The translations under genes and the position numbers were made by a program. Shown here piece by piece: positions 41,026 through 49,046 of a DNA stretch of 64,000 nt. The notes beneath the pieces are model-generated. The model was not told the origin of the DNA, ran no database searches, and was given only the letters and a program-made list of their open reading frames with translations. Numbering within the stretch: the stretch's first letter is position 1; every line of letters starts with the position of its first letter. Origin of the DNA: Rhodoferax ferrireducens (lineage in GTDB: Bacteria; Pseudomonadota; Gammaproteobacteria; Burkholderiales; Burkholderiaceae_C); contig MTEI01000001.1 in NCBI GenBank assembly GCA_002083775.1, forward strand, positions 434,001 to 498,000, given 5' to 3'.

Positions 41026-43368
41026 TCAGGCGTGCTGGGGCAGGGCGCTGGAGGTCGGCACAGGCGCAGACGCGTTGCCCAGTCTGCGCATCCACCAGAA
41101 CACGGCGGCAAAAGCCAGCAGGACGCTGCTGATCCAGCCCAGAGACACCATCGGCTGACGGCTGTAAATGGCGGCCTGGTAATACAAAGTGGCCAGGCCG
41201 TAGGCCATGCCGGTGGTCCAGGCGCCAACGAACAGCGTCCAGCGCGTGCCGCTTTCCTGGTAGACCACCGCAATGGCAGCAGTGCAGGGGAAATACAGCA
41301 GGATGAAAAGCAGGTAGGCAAACGCACCTGCCGAACCGTCAAAACGTGCGGCCATGGCACCGAAGGTGCCAGTGGAAACCTCTTGGGCATCGGCCACGGC
41401 GGCCTGGTCGCTCACATCACCAATGCCCAGCCCCAGCGGGTCGGCCCAGGCGCCCAAGGCGTCCACGAGGTTGACCGGAATGGTGGCCACCGCGTCGCTC
41501 AGGCCGGCCATCAGGTTGTAGGGGGTTCCAACGTCGGCGGGCTCGCCAGCGGCTTTGGTATCACTTTCAGCCAACGCGGTGTAGGCGGCGTTGAGTGTTC
41601 CCACCACCGCTTCCTTGGCCAGCACACCGGTGAAGATGCCCACGGCGGCGGGCCAGTTGTCGGCGTTCAGACCCAGCGGCGAGAACGCCGGGGCGATGCT
41701 GCGGCCCACGGCGGCCAGGGCGGATTTGTCGCTGTCTTCGTTGCCAAAGCTGCCATCCGTACCCACCGCGTTCAAAAAGTTCAGCACCAGCACCATTGGC
41801 ACTACCACCCGGCCGGCCTTGAAAAGGAAGCTCTTGAGACGGTCCCAGGTGCGGATCAAAATGCCCTTGAGCGTGGGCAGGTGGTACGGCGGCAGTTCCA
41901 TGATGAAAGGTGTCGCTTCGCCTTTGAGCAGCGAGTTTTTCAGGATCAGCCCGGTCAGCACGGCCACCGCAATGCCGATCAGGTACAGGTCAAACACCAC
42001 GTTTTGCCCGCTATTGGGGAAAAACGCCGCCGCAAACAGCACATACACCGGCAGCCGCGCGCCGCAAGACATGAACGGCGCCATGGCAATCGTCATCAGC
42101 CGGTCGCGTCGGTTTTCCAGCGTGCGGGTGGCCATGATGGCGGGCACACTGCAGCCAAAACCCACAATCAACGGCACAAACGATTTGCCCGGCAAACCCA
42201 CCCAGCGCATGAAGCGGTCCATCACAAACGCGGCGCGCGCCATGTAGCCCGAGTCTTCCAGTACCGACAGAAACAGGTACAAAAAGCCGATCACCGGAAT
42301 AAACGTGCATACCGTCTGGATACCACCGCCAATGCCGTTGGCCAGCAGCACGATCAGCCACTGTGGTGCGCCCATGCCAGCCAGCACTTCGGCTGTGCCG
42401 TCCACCAGCAGCACGGCAGCCGCCTGGTCAAAGAAGTCGATGAAGGCGCCGCCGATGTTGATGGTGAACAGAAACATCAGATACATCAGCAGCAAAAAGA
42501 TCGGTATGCCCAAGCCCCGGTGAAGTACCAAGCGGTCAATGCGCTCGGTGGCGTCGCGGCTGGTGCGGCCACTGACCTTGACGCTGGCGTTGGCCAGTCG
42601 GTTGGCCAGACCATAACGGCCATCGGCCACCAGAATGTCCAGATCGTCACCAATGGCCGCAGCATGTTGTTGCGCCAGGGCAGTGAGTTCAAGGCCAGCC
42701 AGTTCGCGGGCCAGCGCATCACCTTCGAGCAGGCGCACTGCCAGCCAGTGCGAGGCCGCAGCGGGCTTGGCGGGCAGGGCGTCGATCTTCTGGCTGAGAT
42801 CGGCTACGGCTTTGCCGAGCGCCTCGGTGTAGGCCACCTTAGCCGTGGCGCGGCTGGGGTGCTCGGCGGCTTGGGCGATGGCGCTTTTCAGTTCGGCCAA
42901 ACCCGTGCCGTTGGAGGCCACCACCGGCAGCACCGGGCAGCCCAACTGCTTGGATAGCGTCTGGGCGTTGACCTGCATGCCTTTGGCTGCGGCCACATCG
43001 GTCATGTTCAGCGCCAGCAGCAGCGGCACACCCATCTCGATGAGCTGGATGCTCAGGTACAGGTTGCGCTCTAGGTTGGATGCGTCAAGGATGTTGACGA
43101 TCAGGTCTGCCTCGTCCGTCAGCACATAGTCGCGTGCCACACGTTCGTCGAGCGACACCTCGCCTTCGACCACATCCAGCGAGTAAGTGCCGGGCAAGTC
43201 AATCACCTCAAAACGGGTATCCACCAAACGGTATTCGCCACTTTTCTTCTCGACCGTGACGCCGGGCCAGTTGCCGACCTGCTGCTTGGAACCGGTGAGT
43301 GCGTTGAACAGCGTGGTTTTGCCGCAGTTGGGGTTGCCCACCAGGGCGATGGTGTATTGCGCGCTCAT
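41026..43368 (-). CDS. feoB: Ferrous iron transporter FeoB
   Basis: A 780-residue inner-membrane Fe(II) permease. The N-terminal G domain has G1 GNPNCGKTT (residues 11-19), G3 DLPGTYSL and G4 NMTD, then a helical spacer and a polytopic membrane domain with the paired Gate motifs PLIVGFGCSVPAIMATRTL and PFMSCGARLPVYVLFAAAFF. Its start overlaps the feoA stop by four bases. It is full length. Confidence 0.96.
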   Translation of the reverse strand: MSAQYTIALVGNPNCGKTTLFNALTGSKQQVGNWPGVTVEKKSGEYRLVDTRFEVIDLPGTYSLDVVEGEVSLDERVARDYVLTDEADLIVNILDASNLERNLYLSIQLIEMGVPLLLALNMTDVAAAKGMQVNAQTLSKQLGCPVLPVVASNGTGLAELKSAIAQAAEHPSRATAKVAYTEALGKAVADLSQKIDALPAKPAAASHWLAVRLLEGDALARELAGLELTALAQQHAAAIGDDLDILVADGRYGLANRLANASVKVSGRTSRDATERIDRLVLHRGLGIPIFLLLMYLMFLFTINIGGAFIDFFDQAAAVLLVDGTAEVLAGMGAPQWLIVLLANGIGGGIQTVCTFIPVIGFLYLFLSVLEDSGYMARAAFVMDRFMRWVGLPGKSFVPLIVGFGCSVPAIMATRTLENRRDRLMTIAMAPFMSCGARLPVYVLFAAAFFPNSGQNVVFDLYLIGIAVAVLTGLILKNSLLKGEATPFIMELPPYHLPTLKGILIRTWDRLKSFLFKAGRVVVPMVLVLNFLNAVGTDGSFGNEDSDKSALAAVGRSIAPAFSPLGLNADNWPAAVGIFTGVLAKEAVVGTLNAAYTALAESDTKAAGEPADVGTPYNLMAGLSDAVATIPVNLVDALGAWADPLGLGIGDVSDQAAVADAQEVSTGTFGAMAARFDGSAGAFAYLLFILLYFPCTAAIAVVYQESGTRWTLFVGAWTTGMAYGLATLYYQAAIYSRQPMVSLGWISSVLLAFAAVFWWMRRLGNASAPVPTSSALPQHA

Positions 43369-43598
43369 GCGAGTTTCTCCACCTGCAGGTTGGCGGCCTC
43401 AATTTTGCGCAACGACAGCGAAAAGCCGCGCAGGCGCACCTCCACCGGGTCACCCATCGGTGCCACCCGCACCACATGGATCTCGACCCCCGGCATGATG
43501 CCCAAGGAGAGCAGCTTGCGACGATACGCCCCTGCGCTATCACCAAAACCCATCACCCGGGCGCGTTCGCCCACCTTCAGTTGACTCAAATTGCTCAT
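43365..43598 (-). CDS. feoA: FeoA, SH3-like accessory protein
   Basis: A 77-residue small basic FeoA protein (SQLKVGERARVMGFGDSAGAYRRKLLSLGIMPGVEIHVVR) needed for FeoB activity. It is coupled to feoB by overlap. A second FeoA-type protein is encoded just upstream (43630-43995). Confidence 0.93.
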   Translation of the reverse strand: MSNLSQLKVGERARVMGFGDSAGAYRRKLLSLGIMPGVEIHVVRVAPMGDPVEVRLRGFSLSLRKIEAANLQVEKLA

Positions 43599-43629
43599 AC
43601 GTGTCTTTGTTGGTTTAAGAAAGAGGGGC

Positions 43630-43995
43630 TCAGACCTGCGTCACCATGACCCGGTGCGCCATGCCGCCGCCCAAGGCAAAACGACTTTCACCACGCATCA
43701 CCACCAGGCCGCCGCCTTGTCGCTGCAGCACCCGCACCTGCGCGCCAATGTTCAGGCCCATCTCAGTCATGCGGCGGTCCAGGCCAGCACCGCCGCGCAG
43801 GGCGACGATGCGCACCTGGGCACCTGCGTCGGCCATGCTCAAGGGAAAGGTGCCCGCCAGATGCTGTGGCAACGCATGGCTGCAGGCATGCCCTGCATCG
43901 CCAAGCTGGGTGTGGTGCGGGTGGCGAGCGTTGAAGAACCCATCAACCGGGTCCGGGCAGACAAGCGGGGCAGCAGCAAAAGAAAACTTGAACAT
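43630..43995 (-). CDS. Second FeoA-domain protein
   Basis: A 121-residue protein whose C-terminal 75 residues are an SH3-like FeoA domain (VRIVALRGGAGLDRRMTEMGLNIGAQVRVLQ, GGGLVVMRGESRFALG). The N-terminal 45 residues contain scattered His and Cys (CPDPVDGFFNARHPHH) and do not look like FeoA. It is 32 bases from feoA and opens the operon, downstream of a probable Fur site. Paired FeoA proteins occur in other feo operons. Confidence 0.88.
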   Translation of the reverse strand: MFKFSFAAAPLVCPDPVDGFFNARHPHHTQLGDAGHACSHALPQHLAGTFPLSMADAGAQVRIVALRGGAGLDRRMTEMGLNIGAQVRVLQRQGGGLVVMRGESRFALGGGMAHRVMVTQV

Positions 43996-44045
43996 GGACT
44001 GGCTCCAAAGAGGGTGGACGACGACTCACTGGCACCCAGTCTAAA

Positions 44046-44060
44046 TGAGATTAATTGTTA
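44046..44060. promoter_or_regulatory. Probable Fur box before the feo operon
   Basis: TGAGATTAATTGTTA matches the 7-1-7 Fur core (TGATAAT-N-ATTATCA) at 10 of 14 symmetric positions in an otherwise AT-rich stretch. It sits between feoA and a decayed siderophore receptor gene, both expected to be iron-repressed. A separate perfect inverted repeat, GTAGAATTTTTCTAC, lies at 44108-44122. Confidence 0.55.
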
Positions 44061-44254
44061 TTTAGTTTGATAAATGTCAACTTGTTGCAAATACGACATA
44101 TTCTCATGTAGAATTTTTCTACTCCGCGAGAAGCCGCTCCCAAAAGCCGTTACCCGAAGCATCTCACCGCAGTTCAGCCAGTCAAATCACACAGCCGCCC
44201 CGTGGCAGTCGTGACCTCGCCAGCCAATAACCCCCAACAAGGTCTTGTCAAGCT

Positions 44255-44530
44255 ATGTCACGTTCATTGAAAAAATTTAAGCAAAATAGGCCTCTGGCCC
44301 TTATCCATAAAGGGCAAGTAGCTACTAAATCAGTAGTTTTTAGCCCCTTGCTGCCGATGGGCGCGATACTGCTGGCGGGGTCCATGAGTGCACTGGCGCA
44401 AGAAGCCACCATCGCCAAAGGTGTGCAGCAACTGCGTGACATTCCGCAGTCGGTCACCGTGGTGACCGAACGGCTGATCGACGAGCGCAACCTTGACAGC
44501 AGCGTGGTGATGATGAAAAAGGGAGCCTGA
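44255..44530 (+). pseudogene. 5' remnant of a TonB-dependent siderophore receptor gene
   Basis: A 91-residue stub. It has a signal-peptide-like stretch and then EATIAKGVQQLRDIPQSVTVVTERLIDERNLDS, the opening of the plug domain of FhuE/FpvA-like receptors, then ends after SVVMMKKGA. The barrel (about 600 residues) is missing, so a large deletion fused this start to the region before exbD. Residues 9-25 (KQNRPLALIHKGQVATK) are an in-frame copy of the dispersed palindrome inside the signal peptide region. Confidence 0.8.
44283..44342 (+). repeat. Family-1 palindromic repeat in the receptor remnant (sense)
   Basis: AAAATAGGCCTCTGGCCCTT, ATCCATAAAGGGCAAGTAGC and TACTAAATCAGTAGTTTT form a nearly complete copy, translated as RPLALIHKGQVAT. 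Confidence 0.88.
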
Positions 44531-44942
44531 TGATGCCTTTTGGAACCCAAACTGATGCCGATGAGGTGATGAGCGAAATCAACATGACCCCGCTGGTGGA
44601 TGTGATGCTGGTGCTGCTGATCATCTTTATCATCACCATCCCGGTGATGAAGCACTCGGTCAACGTGGATTTGCCGGTGGCCAAAGCCCAGCCGCAGGTG
44701 ATTCTGCCGCAGACCGTGCGTTTGAGTGTGGATGGGCAGGGTGTGTATTACTGGAACGACGCGGTGGTAGAGGTATCGGCGCTGGCGGGCTTGCTGCAGG
44801 CGGAGGCGGCGCGGGAACCGCAGCCCGAGCTGCATTTCGCGGCGACAAGGCGGTGCGCTACGAGTATGTGGCCACGCTGATGGTGAGTGCCCAGCGTGCG
44901 GGGCTGCGCAAGATTGGTTTTGTCACCGAGCCCGGGCCATGA
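44530..44942 (+). pseudogene. exbD: exbD with a single-base frameshift
   Basis: ExbD is the TonB-energising partner of ExbB. The N-terminal DEVMSEINMTPLVDVMLVLLIIFIITIPVMK has the membrane helix and key aspartate. Near 44836 the frame changes: the expected QPELHLRGDKAVRYEYVATL continues one frame over, to VSAQRAGLRKIGFVTEPGP and a stop at 44940-44942. One missing base in CATTTCGCGG explains it. ExbB and TonB are absent nearby, so this looks like decay together with the receptor remnant, though a sequencing error would mimic the shift. Confidence 0.8.
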
Positions 44943-45048
44943 CGGCCTGCGAAACCGGTCACTCCCGTTCAGGTGTTGAGTCAGACGCCCTGAGAGCTCT
45001 ACCTGCCCAGGCGAAGGGTTTGGCAGCGCCTGCCCCCTTCCCAGCACT

Positions 45049-45147
45049 ATGGTCCTACGTGGACACAAATCGGTGTCCATCGAGCACGAGGGCGTGATCT
45101 ATCGCCTGCAGGTCACCAAGCTGGGCAAATTGATCCTGACCAAGTAG
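45049..45147 (+). CDS. hemP: HemP-like haemin uptake protein, possibly a fragment
   Basis: A 32-codon frame (MVLRGHKSVSIEHEGVIYRL then QVTKLGKLILTK) is the conserved C-terminal core of HemP proteins (V-x-I-x-H-x-G-x-x-Y-x-L ... T-x-x-x-K-L-I-L-T-K). The usual N-terminal 20-30 residues (including a DS-x-x-L motif) seem to be in another frame (SGVESDALRAL after 44939), so a frameshift or small rearrangement is likely. It lies in a decayed iron or haem uptake gene set. Confidence 0.65.
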   Translation: MVLRGHKSVSIEHEGVIYRLQVTKLGKLILTK

Positions 45148-45298
45148 CGGCTACTGATTCACCGGGTTGGCAGCCTAAACTCGGCGCGCGCAGGGCTTTT
45201 TCTTGCCAGCCGTCTGTCAGCAGATGGTCGGCAAGGCATGCCATCGCATCCCACGCTGGGTCAATTTAAAACACATCACCATTTCGACCGGAGACCGC

Positions 45299-45766
45299 AT
45301 GAAAGCCTTTCAAGAGTATTACCCCGAAAACCTGTCGCATTGCTACGGCTGCGGCGCCAACAATGAACACGGCCATCGCATCAAAACCTATTGGGATGGC
45401 GATGAAACCGTGACGCATTTCACGCCCGAGCCGTACCACACCGCCATCCCCGGCTTCACCTACGGCGGCTTGCTGGCCTCGTTGATTGACTGCCACGGCA
45501 CCGGCACCGCATCGGCTGCCATGTACCGCCAGGAAGGGCGTGAGATGGACACGAAACCGTCGTTTCGCTTTGTCACCGGCTCACTCCATGTGGACTTTTT
45601 AAAGCCTACCCCGATCAACGTCACGCTGGAAATTCGTGGCCGCATCAAAGAGGTCAAAGGCCGCAAAGTGGTGGTGGAAGCCACCGTGTATGCGGATGGC
45701 GTCGCCACTGCACGGGGTGAAGTGGTGGCGATCCAGATGCCCGAGAACTTTGGCGCAGTGGCTTGA
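45299..45766 (+). CDS. PaaI-type hotdog-fold thioesterase
   Basis: A 155-residue protein. SHCYGCGANNEHGHRIKTYWDGDETVTHF, the conserved IPGFTYGGLLASLIDCHGTGTA helix and HVDFLKPTPINVTLEIRGRI are typical of the hotdog acyl-CoA thioesterases. The cysteine pair CYGCG near residue 15 recurs in this subgroup. ATG 45299 follows a GGAGA ribosome binding site. It stands alone; the substrate is not predictable from context. Confidence 0.82.
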   Translation: MKAFQEYYPENLSHCYGCGANNEHGHRIKTYWDGDETVTHFTPEPYHTAIPGFTYGGLLASLIDCHGTGTASAAMYRQEGREMDTKPSFRFVTGSLHVDFLKPTPINVTLEIRGRIKEVKGRKVVVEATVYADGVATARGEVVAIQMPENFGAVA

Positions 45767-45841
45767 AACGCCTTCAGAACTGACACAAGTCAATGTTTTG
45801 ACTGTCAAACTTGTCATAGATTAAGTTTTCGCCAGGGTGAA

Positions 45842-45906
45842 AGTCATGTAACTTATTGTTTTTATTAAGTCATGACTTATTCTTTAATTTGGCATGGAAC
45901 TTGATT
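45842..45906 (+). promoter_or_regulatory. Palindromes and sigma54-like promoter before the oxidase operon
   Basis: A perfect 14-bp palindrome TAAGTCATGACTTA (45867-45880) is preceded by the related AAGTCATGTAACTTA (45842-45856). About ten bases later TTGGCATGGAACTTGAT (45890-45906) fits the -24/-12 pattern with GG at -24, but the -12 GC is GA. Either the promoter is sigma54-type with an activator site upstream, or the palindrome is an operator near a sigma70 promoter. A further GTCAA...TTGAC inverted pair lies near 45790. Confidence 0.4.
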
Positions 45907-45989
45907 ACCTTGGACGACCAAGGCGGCTTTCTGGCATATCCCTGCACAAAGTGGCAGTCCTTGGTTTACAAAACGAGGACGACTAAGCC

Positions 45990-47390
45990 ATGGACATGAT
46001 TGGGCTCTACCCCACCTGGTTGGAAACGAGCGTGGGCAGCGGTTGGATAGTGGGGCTGATTGCCACGATCCACGTGCTGTTCTCGCACACGTCAGTTGGC
46101 GCTGCCATTTTTTTCGCCTTTCTGGCCAATTACGCACACCGCAACCAACGCCCTGACTTGCTGGAGTTCATCCGGCGCTATGGCTTGTTTTTACTGGTTT
46201 TCAGTTACGTGCTGGGCTCGATCACCGGCCCAGGCATCTGGTACTCCACCACCGTGGCCAGCCCGCGCGGCATTTCGGCATTGATTCACAGCTTTGTCTG
46301 GATGTGGGCCACCGAGTGGGTGTTTTTTGTGATCGAGGTGGTGGGCGTGTACATGCTGGTGTACCTGGCCAACAAGCTCGACGGCAAAACCTACCTCAAG
46401 CTGTCCATCATCTTCGGCCTGACCAGCTACACCACCATGCTGGTGATTGTCGGCATCCTGAGTTTCATGATGTGGCCGGGCAAACAGGAGTGGTACGAGC
46501 AGGGCGGCGTGCTCAGCGCGTTTTACGGCCCCAACACCTTTGCCCAGCTGGGCATGCGCACCGCTTTCATGTTCACCATGACGGCGGTGGTGGGTGGCAT
46601 TGTGGCGGCGCGTTTCCAGGATCCGCAGTTCAAGAAAGACGTGGCCGCCAAGCTCGCCTGGCTGGGGATTGGCTCGGCGGCGCTGGGTGTGGCCATGTTC
46701 CAGTGGTACCTGAGCACCCTGCCTGAAACTGCTTCGCTGGTGCTGGAGAACCGGCTGCCGGACTGGTTCAAGCCAGCGGTGATCAGCATTCTGGGCGGTG
46801 TGGCAGCCTACTTTTTGATGACCCTGCTGCGCCCCAACACGCTGGTGGTGGGTGGTGCCTGGGCCATGACCGTGGCGGTGCTGGTGTTTGGCCTGTGGCC
46901 GGAAGAAGTCACCCGCGAGTCCATCCGCAAGCCGTGGGTGGCGGGGCAGTATGTGTATTCCAACCAGGTGATTGGCCGCGACGTGCCGGGTATGGGCATC
47001 AAGTCGGAAATCCCCAACATCGAGGCGCACGGTTTTATGAAAACCCAGGTTTTCATGCCCGACAACCTGCGCACCATCACCGACAGTAACCGCCTGGAAG
47101 CAGGCCGGGTATTGGCGCTATCTACATGCTCCAACTGCCACTCGCTGACCAGTTCGGGCATGCGGCCCCTGAAGAATTACTTCACTGCCAACAGCAGCAC
47201 GCCAGAAATCGCCGAGTATCTGCAGGCGGCCCTGTCCAGTGGCAACACGCTGTACATGCCGCAAATTCCGCTGAAAGACGACGAGGCGCTGGCGCTGGCG
47301 ACTTACATCAGTTCGCTGAACGGCGTGCAGCCGGTGCAAACCGCTTTGATCGCCCCGGCAGGGGCACCCATCACCATGGCCAAGGAGTAA
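45990..47390 (+). CDS. Cytochrome bd-like oxidase subunit I fused to a cytochrome c domain
   Basis: A 466-residue membrane protein. About nine hydrophobic segments (residues 18-310) resemble CydA: an early IATIHVLFSHTSVGAAIF, an acidic helix ATEWVFFVIEVVGVYM and IRKPWVAGQYVYSNQV, comparable to the GRQPW region of CydA. The long quinol-binding Q-loop of CydA is not evident. A C-terminal domain has one haem-c motif CSNCH (380-384). Such haem-c members suggest cytochrome c or direct redox-partner electron input rather than quinol. First of a five-gene operon with sulfide-oxidising genes. Confidence 0.8.
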   Translation: MDMIGLYPTWLETSVGSGWIVGLIATIHVLFSHTSVGAAIFFAFLANYAHRNQRPDLLEFIRRYGLFLLVFSYVLGSITGPGIWYSTTVASPRGISALIHSFVWMWATEWVFFVIEVVGVYMLVYLANKLDGKTYLKLSIIFGLTSYTTMLVIVGILSFMMWPGKQEWYEQGGVLSAFYGPNTFAQLGMRTAFMFTMTAVVGGIVAARFQDPQFKKDVAAKLAWLGIGSAALGVAMFQWYLSTLPETASLVLENRLPDWFKPAVISILGGVAAYFLMTLLRPNTLVVGGAWAMTVAVLVFGLWPEEVTRESIRKPWVAGQYVYSNQVIGRDVPGMGIKSEIPNIEAHGFMKTQVFMPDNLRTITDSNRLEAGRVLALSTCSNCHSLTSSGMRPLKNYFTANSSTPEIAEYLQAALSSGNTLYMPQIPLKDDEALALATYISSLNGVQPVQTALIAPAGAPITMAKE

Positions 47391-47394
47391 GACC

Positions 47395-48618
47395 ATGAAT
47401 ACAGAAATGCTTTACGCCTTGCGCGACCCCGCTGGTGTGCCCTCGCACCCGATTGTTTTCCTGGTGCTGGGGGTGGTGACCTTCGCCCTGCACATGGCTG
47501 CGGTGCAGGTCATGTTGGGTGCCGGTGTGTTGACCCTGCGCGGTGCCTTCAGCGCCGAGCGCTATTGGCGCCGGCTGGCGGCGGCGATGTTGACCACGGC
47601 CAAGATTGCCGTGTCGGTGGCGATCGTGATTGGGGTGGCACCGCTGCTGTTTGTGCAGGTGGTGTATGACCCGTTTTGGTACACCTCCAACGTGTTGTCG
47701 GCCTGGTGGGTGATTGGCTTCATCTTGCTGCTGATTGCCGGCTACATCGCCATGTACGTGTTTTACTGGAAAAACCACGACATCGAGGCCGATGGCGGCC
47801 GGGGTGGCATCTGGATGGTGGCCTCGCTGGCGCTGCTGCTGAGTGTGGGTTTCATCGTCCACAGCCTGACCAATCAGATGTTGTTTCCCGAGAACTGGAT
47901 GAGCTGGTATGCACCCAATGGCGTGGTGCAGCCTGACGGCAAGTCTCTTCACTACTGGAATTTGCCGCGCTTTGGCTTTTTCATCGCGCTGTCGGCGCCG
48001 GTGGTGGGAGCCTGGCTGTTTGCCTACCGCCGCTATCTGCAAGCCAGCGAGCAGCCGGACGCTGCCTATCTGGCCTGGCTAGCCCCGCTGGCGCAAAAGC
48101 TGATGATTGTTGGCGGTGTGGTGGCCGTGGTTTTGGGTGCCGTCTGGATGGCGACCTTGCCGGAAAAAATGGCCTGGTTTGCCCTGTCGCCGTGGAGCTT
48201 CATCGCGCTGCTGGCGCTGCTGGCGACGGTCGCCATGCCACTGTTGCTCAAGGGCCGGATGGACCAGGGTTACTGGGGCTACGCCACTTTTGGTGTGGGC
48301 GCAGTGGCATTGATTGTGGTGGGTGCCATGCGTGAAGTGTTGCGCTACGTCACCCTGGTGGGCGCACATGGCTATGACGCGCTGGACTACCGCATGAACA
48401 TTGACTGGTTTAGCAATGTGATGTTTTTCAGTACCTTCCTGGTGCTGGGCGGTGTCACGCTGGGGTACCTCATCACCGTGGCTTGGCAGGCCGGGCAAAC
48501 CAAAGGCATCTACACCCCCAGCGCGGCGCTGAACCGCCTGGGCAGTTTGTCTGTTGGCCTGCTGGTGTTGTGGACGGCGGTGTATTTTGGTGTTGGCTTC
48601 TTTGTGTGGGCCCGTTGA
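47395..48618 (+). CDS. Second polytopic membrane subunit of the bd-like oxidase
   Basis: A 407-residue protein with about nine membrane segments. It follows the haem-c subunit by four bases and overall resembles a CydA/CydB-superfamily partner: histidines in the membrane-proximal ALHMAAVQVMLGAG and SVGFIVHSLTNQM segments could bind haem b or structure the core. It is not a standard CydB by sequence, and only two subunits are visible. No soluble domain is attached. Confidence 0.65.
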   Translation: MNTEMLYALRDPAGVPSHPIVFLVLGVVTFALHMAAVQVMLGAGVLTLRGAFSAERYWRRLAAAMLTTAKIAVSVAIVIGVAPLLFVQVVYDPFWYTSNVLSAWWVIGFILLLIAGYIAMYVFYWKNHDIEADGGRGGIWMVASLALLLSVGFIVHSLTNQMLFPENWMSWYAPNGVVQPDGKSLHYWNLPRFGFFIALSAPVVGAWLFAYRRYLQASEQPDAAYLAWLAPLAQKLMIVGGVVAVVLGAVWMATLPEKMAWFALSPWSFIALLALLATVAMPLLLKGRMDQGYWGYATFGVGAVALIVVGAMREVLRYVTLVGAHGYDALDYRMNIDWFSNVMFFSTFLVLGGVTLGYLITVAWQAGQTKGIYTPSAALNRLGSLSVGLLVLWTAVYFGVGFFVWAR

Positions 48619-48620
48619 TC

Positions 48621-49046
48621 ATGAAAAAAATATCCTCATCCTGGCTGGGCGCCGGTGTCTTGACGGCAGGTGTGCTGGCCGTGGCGCTGATGCAAGCCTC
48701 CAATGCTTCTGAACAAAAAGTGCCTCCAGCCCTTGCTGAGTCAGGGCTAGCAGCTACTAAAACTGAAGTAGTGCCCGCCGCATCAGCGGTGGTGGCCGGT
48801 GAGGCCATGGCGCACAGCTGTGCCGCCTGCCATGGCACGCAGGGCCGCCTCGGCGACGAATCGTTCATGCCGCTGGCGGGTATGCCGCAAGCGCAGTTTG
48901 TGCGCACCATGGCCGACTTTCGCGAAGACAAGCGCCCCAGCACCCTGATGGGCCACGTGGCCAAGGGGTTCAACGACGCTGAACTTGCGGCGATGGCCGT
49001 TTATTTTGCAGCGGTCAAACCGCTGCCCGAAGGAGTCAAGCCATGA
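48621..49046 (+). CDS. Monohaem cytochrome c
   Basis: A 141-residue exported cytochrome with a signal peptide (LGAGVLTAGVLAVALMQASNA) and one haem motif CAACH (residues 67-71), followed by FMPLAGMP, which may give the methionine ligand. Residues about 30-46 (KVPPALAESGLAATKTEVV) are an in-frame dispersed palindrome forming the linker after the signal peptide. It starts two bases after the previous stop and overlaps the flavoprotein gene by four. It may be the FccA-type electron acceptor of the flavoprotein. Confidence 0.88.
   Translation: MKKISSSWLGAGVLTAGVLAVALMQASNASEQKVPPALAESGLAATKTEVVPAASAVVAGEAMAHSCAACHGTQGRLGDESFMPLAGMPQAQFVRTMADFREDKRPSTLMGHVAKGFNDAELAAMAVYFAAVKPLPEGVKP
48715..48772 (+). 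repeat. Family-1 palindromic repeat inside the cytochrome c gene (sense)
   Basis: CAAAAAGTGCCTCCAGCCCT, TGCTGAGTCAGGGCTAGCAG and CTACTAAAACTGAAGTAG match the family well; the frame encodes VPPALAESGLAAT. Confidence 0.85.

Noticed and set aside
41008..42957. A 649-codon frame opposite feoB
   Set aside because: Antisense to a gene with full FeoB motifs; its product has no recognisable fold and an extreme His/Gln content.
44108..44122. GTAGAATTTTTCTAC as a terminator or operator
   Set aside because: The inverted repeat is perfect but short and AT-rich with no GC stem; no specific regulator can be named.
45890..45906. A definite sigma54 promoter
   Set aside because: The -24 GG is good but the essential -12 GC is GA, so I list it only as a possible element.
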